Part shown: piece by piece, positions 1 through 4,490 of the stretch | Position numbering within the stretch: the first letter of the stretch is position 1 | Layout of the letters: each line of letters begins with the position of its first letter | Source of the DNA: Candidatus Moraniibacteriota bacterium | GTDB lineage: Bacteria; Patescibacteriota; Minisyncoccia; Moranbacterales; GCA-2747515 | Length of the DNA stretch: 5,032 nt | Direction of reading: 5' to 3' | Assembly: GCA_027031945.1 (NCBI GenBank) | Contig: JALVPE010000030.1 | Coordinates: 938-5,969, forward strand | Position numbers and translations under genes: made by a program | The notes under the pieces: generated by a model | Told to the model about the DNA's origin: nothing | Databases searched by the model: none | What the model saw: the letters and a program-made list of their open reading frames with translations, nothing else

Positions 1-1602
1 GGCATTTTTATAATAAATTAAAAATTGCCCCTGTTCTTTAAATCCTAAATTATTAAATCTAACTCCGGTTCTTTTTATAAATTCATCATCATAAAAATCA
101 AAATAACTTTTCTTAAATTCTTGTAAATATTTTTCCCTCTTAATTCTTTCCTCTTCTGTTTCACCATCTTTTGAAAAAAACAATGTTTCATAAGTAAATT
201 CCAAAACTTCAGGAATAATGATATTATCATCGGAAATCAAATCATTAACATCTACTTTAAAAAATTTCTGTAAAACACCACCTTCGTCAAAAATACCAAT
301 ATCACCATCGGCCGTTAATCGATTAACTAAAAAATTTGGATTATTAAACTCTCCAAGATCAAAAATTTTTTCTAGATATTTCACGCCTTCATCAGAAATG
401 CCAATTTTTCCAACCTCTAAATTAAATAAAAACTTACCCGCTCGTCTTTGCACTTCAACATTACTGCTTTTTAACAATTTCAATAAATTACCAACTGCAT
501 AATTAATATCTATTTTTTCAAAAACTCTCAAAAGATCATATTTATATATAAACGCACTATCTTCTTCATATTCAATAAAATTAGTTAAAGTATCTATGCT
601 TTTTCTTGTTCCCACTTCACTTAAAACATCTAAAATTCTTGAATTATAACGATATTTGGGATCCACTGAATCATTTAATTCTTGATTGAGTGAATCATTT
701 TCTCTGTCAATATCTATATCATGGTATAATATATCGACTTCAAAATCATCTTGATATATTTTGTTACTATCAATATTATCAATATCATTCTTTACTGCAT
801 TTTCACGAATCTCTCGTATATTGTTTTCAAAAATATTCAATAAATCGTTTTCAGCTACATCCCCAAATCTAGCTAAATTAACAATAGATGTTGTCATAAA
901 AATATCATATTCATAATCTTCATCGTAATCAGTTTGATAATTTTCAACATATTTCCTATCAGAACTGCTGATTTTTAATCTAACTTTACCAGCATTTGCA
1001 TCTATAAAATTTGTTACCACCTCCTTTAATAAAAGTCGTGCTTCTTTGCTGTAATCAGAGTCACTAAAAAATTTAGACAAAGACTCTATAATAGCTAATT
1101 GCATATTGCTACCACTAGGACTAGTCAAAAATATATTTTTTATATTCACAAAATCATAATTTTTATCCATAATTGCTTTTTCAAGTATAGCAATCAATTC
1201 TATATACCTAGTTCGCTCAAAATCAATTGATTTCAACAATGCATCTTCTGAAGAAAAATCAATTTCATTTATATTTTTTCTGGAAAAATCATCAAGTTCT
1301 TTTTTGTCATTATCTATATCTACTAACTTTTTTTTCAATGTTGCTCGACTTTGTTTTAAAAAATTTAATCTTGCTTTTGCACTATTAATAAACATTGCTT
1401 GTTGGTTGTTTTCTTGTTTTATTTCACTTTCTATTTCTGCTATTTGATGATTAACTCCATTGATACCATCTTTTATTTCCATTTCTTTATCTTGAACATA
1501 ATTCAAACCAAAACAATAATTTATTGTTTCTTTATGTTCTTTTTTGTCGTGTTTGTTTGTTTCTGTTACACTTCTTGCAAATTGTACTTCCGATCCTTTC
1601 AT
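1..1602 (-). CDS. Large uncharacterised helical protein with coiled-coil N-terminus, 3' end outside window
   Basis: One uninterrupted minus-strand frame of 534 codons runs from ATG at 1602 to the window edge with no stop, so the C-terminus is missing. An in-frame TAA lies 9 nt upstream of this ATG, so the protein cannot start earlier. The Shine-Dalgarno is poor: AAGG lies about 20 nt upstream. I do not recognise a named family. Residues about 37-106 are rich in E, K, Q and I with heptad-like spacing and probably form a coiled coil. Residues about 107-480 are alternating helices, plausibly an alpha-solenoid of HEAT type, with a very acidic stretch of D, E, Y and N near 200-290. The last visible residues include NNLGFKEQGQFLIYY, which I associate from memory with uncharacterised Patescibacteria proteins. 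No signal peptide or membrane segment is visible. Codon use is extremely AT-rich, unlike the cassette to its right. The reading frame is certain; the function is unknown. Confidence 0.85.
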   Translation of the reverse strand, partial: MKGSEVQFARSVTETNKHDKKEHKETINYCFGLNYVQDKEMEIKDGINGVNHQIAEIESEIKQENNQQAMFINSAKARLNFLKQSRATLKKKLVDIDNDKKELDDFSRKNINEIDFSSEDALLKSIDFERTRYIELIAILEKAIMDKNYDFVNIKNIFLTSPSGSNMQLAIIESLSKFFSDSDYSKEARLLLKEVVTNFIDANAGKVRLKISSSDRKYVENYQTDYDEDYEYDIFMTTSIVNLARFGDVAENDLLNIFENNIREIRENAVKNDIDNIDSNKIYQDDFEVDILYHDIDIDRENDSLNQELNDSVDPKYRYNSRILDVLSEVGTRKSIDTLTNFIEYEEDSAFIYKYDLLRVFEKIDINYAVGNLLKLLKSSNVEVQRRAGKFLFNLEVGKIGISDEGVKYLEKIFDLGEFNNPNFLVNRLTADGDIGIFDEGGVLQKFFKVDVNDLISDDNIIIPEVLEFTYETLFFSKDGETEEERIKREKYLQEFKKSYFDFYDDEFIKRTGVRFNNLGFKEQGQFLIYYKNA

Positions 1603-1631
1603 ATATTTTTATCAAATCTTTTTACCTTCTT

Positions 1632-1656
1632 ATTATAGATTATATTTAGTATTATA
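1632..1656 (-). promoter_or_regulatory. Candidate -10 boxes for the large left-hand gene
   Basis: On the minus strand two perfect TATAAT hexamers occur at 1656-1651 and 1637-1632, just upstream of the ATG at 1602 and just downstream of a strong minus-strand terminator. No convincing TTGACA sits 16-18 nt upstream of either, so the start point is uncertain. The position fits a separate promoter for this gene. Confidence 0.4.
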
Positions 1657-1703
1657 CAAAAGTTTATTTAGTGTAATTCTTCATGCTAAACAAATCAATT
1701 CTG

Positions 1704-1733
1704 CAAAACAAAAACCACCACATAGCTGGTGGT
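1704..1733 (-). terminator. Rho-independent terminator, probably bidirectional
   Basis: On the minus strand a perfect 7-bp hairpin (ACCACCA at 1733-1727 with TGGTGGT at 1720-1714, 6-nt loop) is followed by a T-rich tract, TTTTTGTTTTG. Read on the plus strand the same stem is followed by GTTTTGTTTTT, so it could work both ways. It sits between the cassette and the promoter of the left-hand gene and is a good candidate for the end of the cassette transcript. Confidence 0.65.
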
Positions 1734-1894
1734 GTTTTGTTTTTAAATACATTTATTACAAAAAGGAGAGAGATTCTTATCAAATATATTGATAAAACTT
1801 GTAATAAATGTCTAAAATTCTCTAACAAAACACCTGTATCTACCAGCTGTGTGGTGGTTTTAATATTTTTTATTGTATTTAATATCTCTCTCCT
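1711..1894. repeat. Long interrupted inverted repeat with interleaved loop pairing
   Basis: Left arm 1712-1741 matches right arm 1824-1860. A 19-bp block (1712-1730 with 1842-1860) has one T-G pair valid on the plus strand, and an 11-bp block (1731-1741 with 1824-1834) is perfect; the right arm carries a 7-nt insertion at 1835-1841. Inside are a perfect 13-bp helix (1749-1761 with 1799-1811) and a 7-bp hairpin (1777-1783 with 1789-1795). The apical AGGAGAGAGAT (1764-1774) is exactly complementary to 1884-1894, outside the main hairpin, giving a pseudoknot or an alternative fold. It could be a miniature mobile element, a structured RNA, or a complex termination region. No transposase or clear target duplication is visible. 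Confidence 0.75.
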
Positions 1895-1895
1895 A

Positions 1896-1970
1896 CTAAA
1901 TTTTTAATAAATTTAGAGACCTATTTCTCTCAAAGACTATAAATTTTAATTTAATAGTCTTAATTGAGAG
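1896..1970. repeat. Two further AT-rich hairpins
   Basis: CTAAATTT (1896-1903) pairs with AAATTTAG (1909-1916) across a 5-nt loop. A second, longer helix joins 1927-1940 to 1954-1970: 14 bp with a 3-nt TAA bulge at 1961-1963. Its last two bases overlap the next hairpin, so those two compete slightly. No coding potential is convincing here. Confidence 0.6.
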
Positions 1971-2001
1971 GCGAAAAGTAAACCAATTTTTTCGCCTTTT
2001 T
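1969..2001 (+). terminator. Terminator-like hairpin oriented to the right
   Basis: AGGCGAAAA (1969-1977) pairs perfectly with TTTTCGCCT (1989-1997) across an 11-nt loop and is followed by a T-run ending at 2001. The T-run is on the plus strand only, although no plus-strand gene is seen to the left. It may end an unannotated rightward RNA covering the inverted repeat at 1711-1894. Otherwise it is a plain structural hairpin of the cassette's 3' region. Confidence 0.5.
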
Positions 2002-2048
2002 ATTAAAGAGTTTATATTCACGGAGGAGTTCTCTTGGTCCCCCAAAAT

Positions 2049-2088
2049 GCTGATGCCATTGCATCAGCGTCGCAACACGAGTTGCGAC
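2049..2088 (-). other. Two back-to-back 8-bp hairpins after gene E
   Basis: GCTGATGC/GCATCAGC (2049-2056 with 2061-2068) and GTCGCAAC/GTTGCGAC (2069-2076 with 2081-2088) are perfect stems with 4-nt loops and no base between them. On the minus strand the second is followed by ATTTTGG, too short a T-run for a confident terminator. They belong to the 3' untranslated part of the cassette mRNA. Confidence 0.65.
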
Positions 2089-2092
2089 ACTC

Positions 2093-2124
2093 AGCACCGG
2101 CAGAAAAAAAATTCTACCAGTACT
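2093..2124 (-). other. 13-bp hairpin enclosing the stop codon of gene E
   Basis: On the minus strand 2124-2112 pairs with 2105-2093 across a loop of six T. Three of the 13 pairs are G-U on the minus strand and would be A-C mismatches on the plus strand, so the structure makes sense only in the sense mRNA. The TAG stop of gene E (2116-2114) lies in the stem. Confidence 0.65.
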
Positions 2125-2335
2125 TTTTGGCCTGGGAAATAAACTCTCCCCAGGTGTCCGGCGCCATGCCCCACAAGGCAAACCCAGCCCCCTCCAGTAC
2201 GAGGGCATCTATAAAGAACTGATGCCACTCGCAAAGAGGGGTGGTCCAGGGAGTGTGTATTGCAGAGACAATCGCCCCCACAAACAATACTGCCCCGACC
2301 AGCCAGAGTATGAGCCCAATAATCGCTCTGATCAC
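2114..2335 (-). CDS. Small membrane protein of unknown function (gene E)
   Basis: This 73-residue ORF starts with GTG at 2335, preceded by GAGGAGG at 2347-2341 with a 5-nt gap, an excellent ribosome-binding site that decides the start. Residues about 4-26 form a strong transmembrane helix (IIGLILWLVGAVLFVGAIV) with R3 on its N-terminal side. A second hydrophobic, Gly/Ala-rich stretch at about 43-57 may cross or lie on the membrane. The tail is polar with aromatic residues and ends KKYW. It is the last gene of the cassette, about 230 nt after gene D with a structured spacer between. Overlapping frames (90 codons from ATG at 2363; another running to 1960) lack this ribosome-binding site and look like shadows. 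The size and shape resemble holins or small toxin-like membrane peptides, but no family is recognised. Confidence 0.6.
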   Translation of the reverse strand: MIRAIIGLILWLVGAVLFVGAIVSAIHTPWTTPLCEWHQFFIDALVLEGAGFALWGMAPDTWGEFISQAKKYW

Positions 2336-2365
2336 TAAACCCTCCTCTTTCTTTTTGTGACATTT

Positions 2366-2396
2366 TTATTTACACAACCCGTTGTTGTGTAAATAA
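2366..2396 (-). other. 13-bp hairpin upstream of gene E
   Basis: Positions 2366-2378 and 2384-2396 are perfectly complementary over 13 bp with a 5-nt loop. The hairpin ends 19 nt before the Shine-Dalgarno of gene E. No T-run follows on the minus strand, so it is more likely an mRNA structural or processing element than a terminator. Confidence 0.6.
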
Positions 2397-2416
2397 GGGT
2401 AGTCAATGTTACCCTA

Positions 2417-2458
2417 TGTTTTGTGTATAACTCTGATATTTCACACAAAACACAGAGT
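2417..2458 (-). promoter_or_regulatory. Two mutually interfering helices in the gene E leader
   Basis: A 6-bp helix (2430-2435 with 2453-2458) interleaves with a perfect 10-bp helix (2417-2426 with 2443-2452). They share no bases but are directly adjacent at 2452/2453. With no connecting loop there, a full pseudoknot would be strained, so they may be alternative states. The region lies in the transcribed spacer between genes D and E. Confidence 0.45.
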
Positions 2459-2465
2459 AATATTT

Positions 2466-2547
2466 TTTCTTCTCAAAACCCACAATACTTATTGCAGATT
2501 TAGTTGAAGGAGGGAAAGAAGAAAAATCGTTGTTCTTCTTTCCCTCA
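2466..2547 (-). repeat. 82-nt repeat, copy 1 (between genes D and E)
   Basis: By eye this is identical to 3263-3344 except for three transitions, with no indels. On the minus strand it begins with a hairpin of 13-14 bp (GAGGGAAAGAAGA pairing with its complement, at 2546-2533 and 2523-2510, loop about 9 nt). It continues with a smaller hairpin (CAATA/TATTG) at about 2497-2480. It starts 16 nt after the stop codon of gene D, and no T-run follows the big stem. It may be an intercistronic processing or stability element. Confidence 0.8.
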
Positions 2548-2562
2548 AAGCTAGTCAAGACT

Positions 2563-3111
2563 TTACCAATCGTTGACTAACTTTAATCTGTATTCACCGC
2601 GGTCTATCACGATGAACACGATAGGGCCTGGGATTCCATCGCAGTCTTCGTGTGCAAAATAGACTCCCTCCCCCGCCTCCTCGAGATACCCTAAATTGCT
2701 CCCGCAGAGCACTTCAATGTTTGCCCGGGAGCGTTTAATATCTCCTCTCAGTTCCCAACCACAATCGCAATTGGATGTCGTTGAAAACCTTTTTTCTTTA
2801 ATTTTAATTGTTATGCGCCCCTCTGAACATCTTGGGCACTTGACTTTAATTTCTTCCTCCTCCTCGGAGCAAGAAACTGCTTTTTCCCACTCTCTTGCCC
2901 TCTTGATAAGGGCTTCATCAATGGGAAAGTCTCCGTTGCTTCCCCTTACGAATTCCTTGCTGTGAAGAGGATTGCTCACAACAAAAAATTCTTCCTTTCC
3001 AATCTGCATGATATCAACCATGCAGACGGGGCCTCCCCACCAGCCCCAATCTTTGTCGGTCAAGGAGGCTTCCGCCTCCTGAAAAGTCTTAAAAAATTTA
3101 ATTTTTTCCAT
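2563..3111 (-). CDS. Putative zinc-ribbon protein of unknown function (gene D)
   Basis: I place the start at ATG 3111, giving 182 residues: GGAGGAGG at 3123-3116 sits 4 nt upstream. The frame is open back to TTG at 3219, but that part is the duplicated RNA leader, whose indels between copies are not multiples of three. Residues 1-80 contain a W/G-rich patch (DWGWWGGP, 21-28) and a charged helix near 65-80. A Glu run (83-87) precedes a CPRC motif (C92, C95) matched with CDC (C115, C117), a four-cysteine pattern typical of zinc ribbons. The tail has further cysteines and beta-like hydrophobic strands. Zinc ribbons often bind nucleic acid or protein, but no specific role follows. The sequence is unrelated to gene C beyond the shared first residues MEKI. 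An 8-bp hairpin surrounds the stop codon (2551-2558 with 2573-2580). Internal hairpins occur at 3003-3026 (8 bp) and 3063-3080 (7 bp, GNRA loop GGAA in the mRNA). Confidence 0.75.
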   Translation of the reverse strand: MEKIKFFKTFQEAEASLTDKDWGWWGGPVCMVDIMQIGKEEFFVVSNPLHSKEFVRGSNGDFPIDEALIKRAREWEKAVSCSEEEEEIKVKCPRCSEGRITIKIKEKRFSTTSNCDCGWELRGDIKRSRANIEVLCGSNLGYLEEAGEGVYFAHEDCDGIPGPIVFIVIDRGEYRLKLVNDW

Positions 3112-3265
3112 TTTTCCTCCTCCCCGGCAATAACCGGGATTTTTTTTAATTTCACCACCCACCGAAGACAATTCCCCGACGGGTGGCTTTACTTTATCTG
3201 CCTGATCAGGAGTAGACAAAGTGAAATCTAGAAGAAAAAATGTTTATTGACTTTCAAAGAACTTT
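3100..3265 (-). promoter_or_regulatory. Duplicated structured mRNA leader, copy 1 (before gene D)
   Basis: On the minus strand the shared block runs from AAAGTTCTTTGAAAG (3265-3251) through the first four codons of gene D. Helices seen: P1 3221-3227 with 3149-3155 (ATTTCAC/GTGAAAT), closing the domain; P2 3214-3220 with 3191-3199, 7-9 bp depending on overlap with P1, then a mismatch and one more pair; P3 3177-3186 with 3155-3164, 10 bp including G-U pairs; P4 3134-3138 with 3123-3127, directly abutting the Shine-Dalgarno. The P2 loop holds CTCCT, complementary to AGGAG of the ribosome-binding site. P1-P3 form a junction as in many riboswitches. I recognise no known class. Confidence 0.8.
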
Positions 3266-3344
3266 CTTCTCAAAACCCACAATACTTATTGCGGATTTAG
3301 TTGAAGGAGGGAAAGAAGAAAAACCGTTGCTCTTCTTTCCCTCA
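3263..3344 (-). repeat. 82-nt repeat, copy 2 (just upstream of leader copy 1)
   Basis: This matches 2466-2547 with three transitions. Its 13-bp hairpin joins 3307-3319 to 3331-3343; a second small hairpin is at about 3277-3294. It overlaps the start of leader copy 1 by about three bases, so the 82-nt element and the leader form one continuous unit between genes C and D. Gene C's leader lacks this element and has a different hairpin in the same place (TTTCCTTG/CAAGGAAA). Confidence 0.8.
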
Positions 3345-3586
3345 GAAACCTGTGAGAAAAGTTTTTTTGTTCTTGCGGGAGATTTTCTCTTGCTCCCGCA
3401 TATTGTTGTCGAAGCACTCCCCTAAAAATCTAAGAGAACACTTCTCACCACCACCGTGCGTGGACGGTGGTTACAGTGTAAGATTTCCTCAATTTCTTTT
3501 GAGCTACCTTGGTGCTAGGTAACTCCGGTGGTTTCTCACCTTTTACATCGGGTAAATCTTACAAAAGCCCGATGTGGAAGAGTTAA
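3345..3586 (-). other. Structured spacer downstream of gene C, with possible pseudoknot
   Basis: No gene is seen here. In mRNA order there is an 8-bp hairpin (3568-3575 with 3545-3552) whose loop (3563-3554) is perfectly complementary over 10 bp to 3486-3477, a plausible H-type pseudoknot with a 4-nt first loop. Inside the long loop is a 7-bp hairpin (3503-3509 with 3517-3523, one pair G-U only on the minus strand). Next come an 8-bp hairpin (3464-3471 with 3450-3457, 6-nt loop) and another 8-bp hairpin (3393-3400 with 3374-3381). None has a T-run typical of a terminator on the minus strand, so transcription probably continues into gene D. Confidence 0.6.
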
Positions 3587-4141
3587 TTAGTCAGTCTTGC
3601 GACTGACCATTAACTCCTCCAGCTCCCATACTGCCGGCTCCGGTCCTAAGACCAGAGTCCATGAGCTCTCAAATGTGGGCCCCATTACTTCGGGGTCCCA
3701 CATGAGGGCATGGGAACTCCAGAAGTTCAAGGACTCCTGGAACTCCCTCCGGGAGCTGATGTTGGGATCCCAGGGCTCGCGCGGAGCCAGGATCCCAACC
3801 CACGCCGCGATCAGGACGTGGAGCTCACGCTCCTCGTCCCAATACGCGACGAGGGACACTTTTTTACTCTCGGGCGCCCTTTTCAGGGACACCCGAGAGG
3901 CCTTTTCACGCCCCTTGCGGAGCGCAAAAAGGCAACTTTCTGTGTCGGCCACGAGCGAGTCGTGGCCGATAACGCGTCCCAGTCTCGCCTCAAGACGAGC
4001 GAACTCGCCCCGAGGGAACCTGACGACGCTGACCGCCTCCTCCAGGACCGACCCCACTTCGGGGTGGGCCTGGAGGTGCTCTATGGTCTGCTCGGGCACC
4101 GCTACCGCGGCACCTGAGCTGTCCCTCAAAATTTTTTCCAT
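3587..4141 (-). CDS. Uncharacterised protein, possible RNase-like (BECR-type) domain (gene C)
   Basis: ATG at 4141 has GGAGGAGG 5 nt upstream (4154-4147), giving 184 residues; the open stretch back to TTG at 4252 is the RNA leader. N-terminal residues 15-29 read VPEQTIEHLQAHPEV. From memory, the H-L-x-x-HPE pattern recalls the first helix of phage and toxin RNase domains of the barnase-EndoU-colicin-RelE (BECR) fold. It is followed by basic R/K residues (75-94), a strand with SLVAYWDEERELHVLIAAWVG (96-116), then APREPWDPN (119-127) and FWSSHALMWDP (140-150). I recall the last two motifs from uncharacterised Patescibacteria proteins. No signal peptide or membrane helix is seen. GC content is clearly higher than in the flanks. 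The coding sequence is a chain of hairpins and ends in a 7-bp stem with a GCAA loop (3590-3607) just before the TAA. The protein is probably real; the RNase assignment is tentative. Confidence 0.7.
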   Translation of the reverse strand: MEKILRDSSGAAVAVPEQTIEHLQAHPEVGSVLEEAVSVVRFPRGEFARLEARLGRVIGHDSLVADTESCLFALRKGREKASRVSLKRAPESKKVSLVAYWDEERELHVLIAAWVGILAPREPWDPNISSRREFQESLNFWSSHALMWDPEVMGPTFESSWTLVLGPEPAVWELEELMVSRKTD

Positions 4142-4298
4142 TTTTTCCTCCTCCCCGGCAACATGCCGGGTTTTTTTGATTTCACCACCCACCGAAGACA
4201 ATCCCCGGCGGGTAGTTTTTTTTACTTTATCTGCCTGATCAGGAGCAGACAAAGTGAAATCTTGAAGAAAAATGTTTATTTGACTTTCAAAGAACTTT
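4130..4298 (-). promoter_or_regulatory. Duplicated structured mRNA leader, copy 2 (before gene C)
   Basis: The same architecture as at 3100-3265: P1 4254-4260 with 4179-4185; P2 4245-4255 with 4224-4234, 11 bp with one G-U; P3 4206-4215 with 4185-4194, 10 bp; P4 4164-4170 with 4154-4160, a perfect 7-bp stem. Relative to copy 1, P2 changes an A-C mismatch to G-C, P3 swaps C-G and U-G pairs, and P4 has a different loop and a longer stem, so pairing is kept or improved. Indels of +4, -1, -2, +1 and +1 fall in linkers and loops; the net change of +3 keeps the upstream frame open only by chance. The CTCCT in the P2 loop is conserved. Confidence 0.8.
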
Positions 4299-4372
4299 CC
4301 TTGGGTTTTTCTTTCTCAAGGAAATTTCCGGATGTTGAAATGGTTAGTTTCCACATCCGGCCGATTTCCTTG
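4296..4372 (-). promoter_or_regulatory. Attenuator-like set of three competing strands
   Basis: In the minus-strand RNA, strand 1 (4372-4364, CAAGGAAAT) and strand 3 (4303-4296, CAAGGAAA) are both complementary to strand 2 (4325-4317, ATTTCCTTG). The 1:2 hairpin is reinforced by a perfect 8-bp helix (4353-4360 with 4328-4335). The 2:3 hairpin is 8 bp. Strands 1 and 2 lie inside the 33-codon ORF, whose stop codon falls in strand 2, so a ribosome could choose between the folds. No T-run follows, so this would act on translation or processing and not as a classical terminator. Confidence 0.55.
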
Positions 4373-4417
4373 CGAAAACGGTTGATTGTGATGTCTGCTT
4401 ATGTGGGAGTGTTTCAT
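4316..4417 (-). CDS. Small ORF, 33 aa, possible leader peptide
   Basis: ATG at 4417 is preceded by AAGGAG (4429-4424) with a 6-nt gap, a textbook ribosome-binding site. The ORF has 33 codons and a TGA stop. The peptide begins MKHSHISRHHNQPF and contains five histidines (H3, H5, H9, H10, H26). It is basic and polar, with no membrane segment. It overlaps the competing helices at 4296-4372 and lies just before leader copy 2, which suggests a regulatory leader peptide more than a free-standing protein. The His content recalls amino-acid attenuators, but no histidine gene follows, so that link is weak. Confidence 0.45.
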   Translation of the reverse strand: MKHSHISRHHNQPFSQGNRPDVETNHFNIRKFP

Positions 4418-4427
4418 AAGACTCTCC

Positions 4428-4490
4428 TTATTTCTTATAAAACATCTCACTCACTCTAGCAGATCGAGGTAGGGAGAATATATCGTTCAT
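4428..4490 (-). CDS. Tiny ORF, 20 aa from ATG, possibly the 3' part of a longer frame
   Basis: ATG at 4490 overlaps the TGA of the preceding tiny ORF as ATGA, suggesting translational coupling. The peptide reads MNDIFSLPRSARVSEMFYKK, and its TAA overlaps the ribosome-binding site of the 33-codon ORF. The same frame stays open further upstream with protein-like content (FFVQRLDERWYKVSEKY) to a TGA just after AGGAGAGAG at about 4582-4574, but holds no ATG or GTG there. A single-base indel in an A-run at about 4571 would join it to a GTG start and give about 48 codons. An RNA hairpin (4474-4483 with 4489-4499) also covers this start. Confidence 0.3.
   Translation of the reverse strand: MNDIFSLPRSARVSEMFYKK

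Noticed and set aside
218..1638. Several plus-strand ORFs of 60-94 codons
   Set aside because: They lie opposite the continuous 534-codon minus-strand gene and have low-complexity I/F/Y/S composition expected of shadows.
1683..1907. 74-codon plus-strand ORF with a hydrophobic C-terminus and an internal GGAGAGAG
   Set aside because: The sequence is dictated by the inverted repeat, the ATG has no RBS, and the internal RBS has no standard start codon.
2091..2363. 90-codon minus-strand ORF overlapping gene E
   Set aside because: Its ATG lacks a Shine-Dalgarno. GAGGAGG is spaced for the GTG of gene E, whose product has a clean membrane helix.
3112..3219. N-terminal extensions of genes D and C starting at TTG (MSTPDQADKVK... 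and MSAPDQADKVK...)
   Set aside because: The two stretches are similar only because the RNA leader is duplicated. Their indels are not multiples of three, and the strong RBS serves the internal ATG.
3597..4238. A 213-codon open frame on the plus strand opposite gene C
   Set aside because: It has no ribosome-binding site, its composition is an S/R/T-rich shadow, and it lies exactly opposite gene C, which has an ideal RBS and recognisable motifs.
2466..4298. CRISPR array
   Set aside because: The repeats are only two copies each of 82 and about 165 nt, spaced by whole genes, with no regular spacers.
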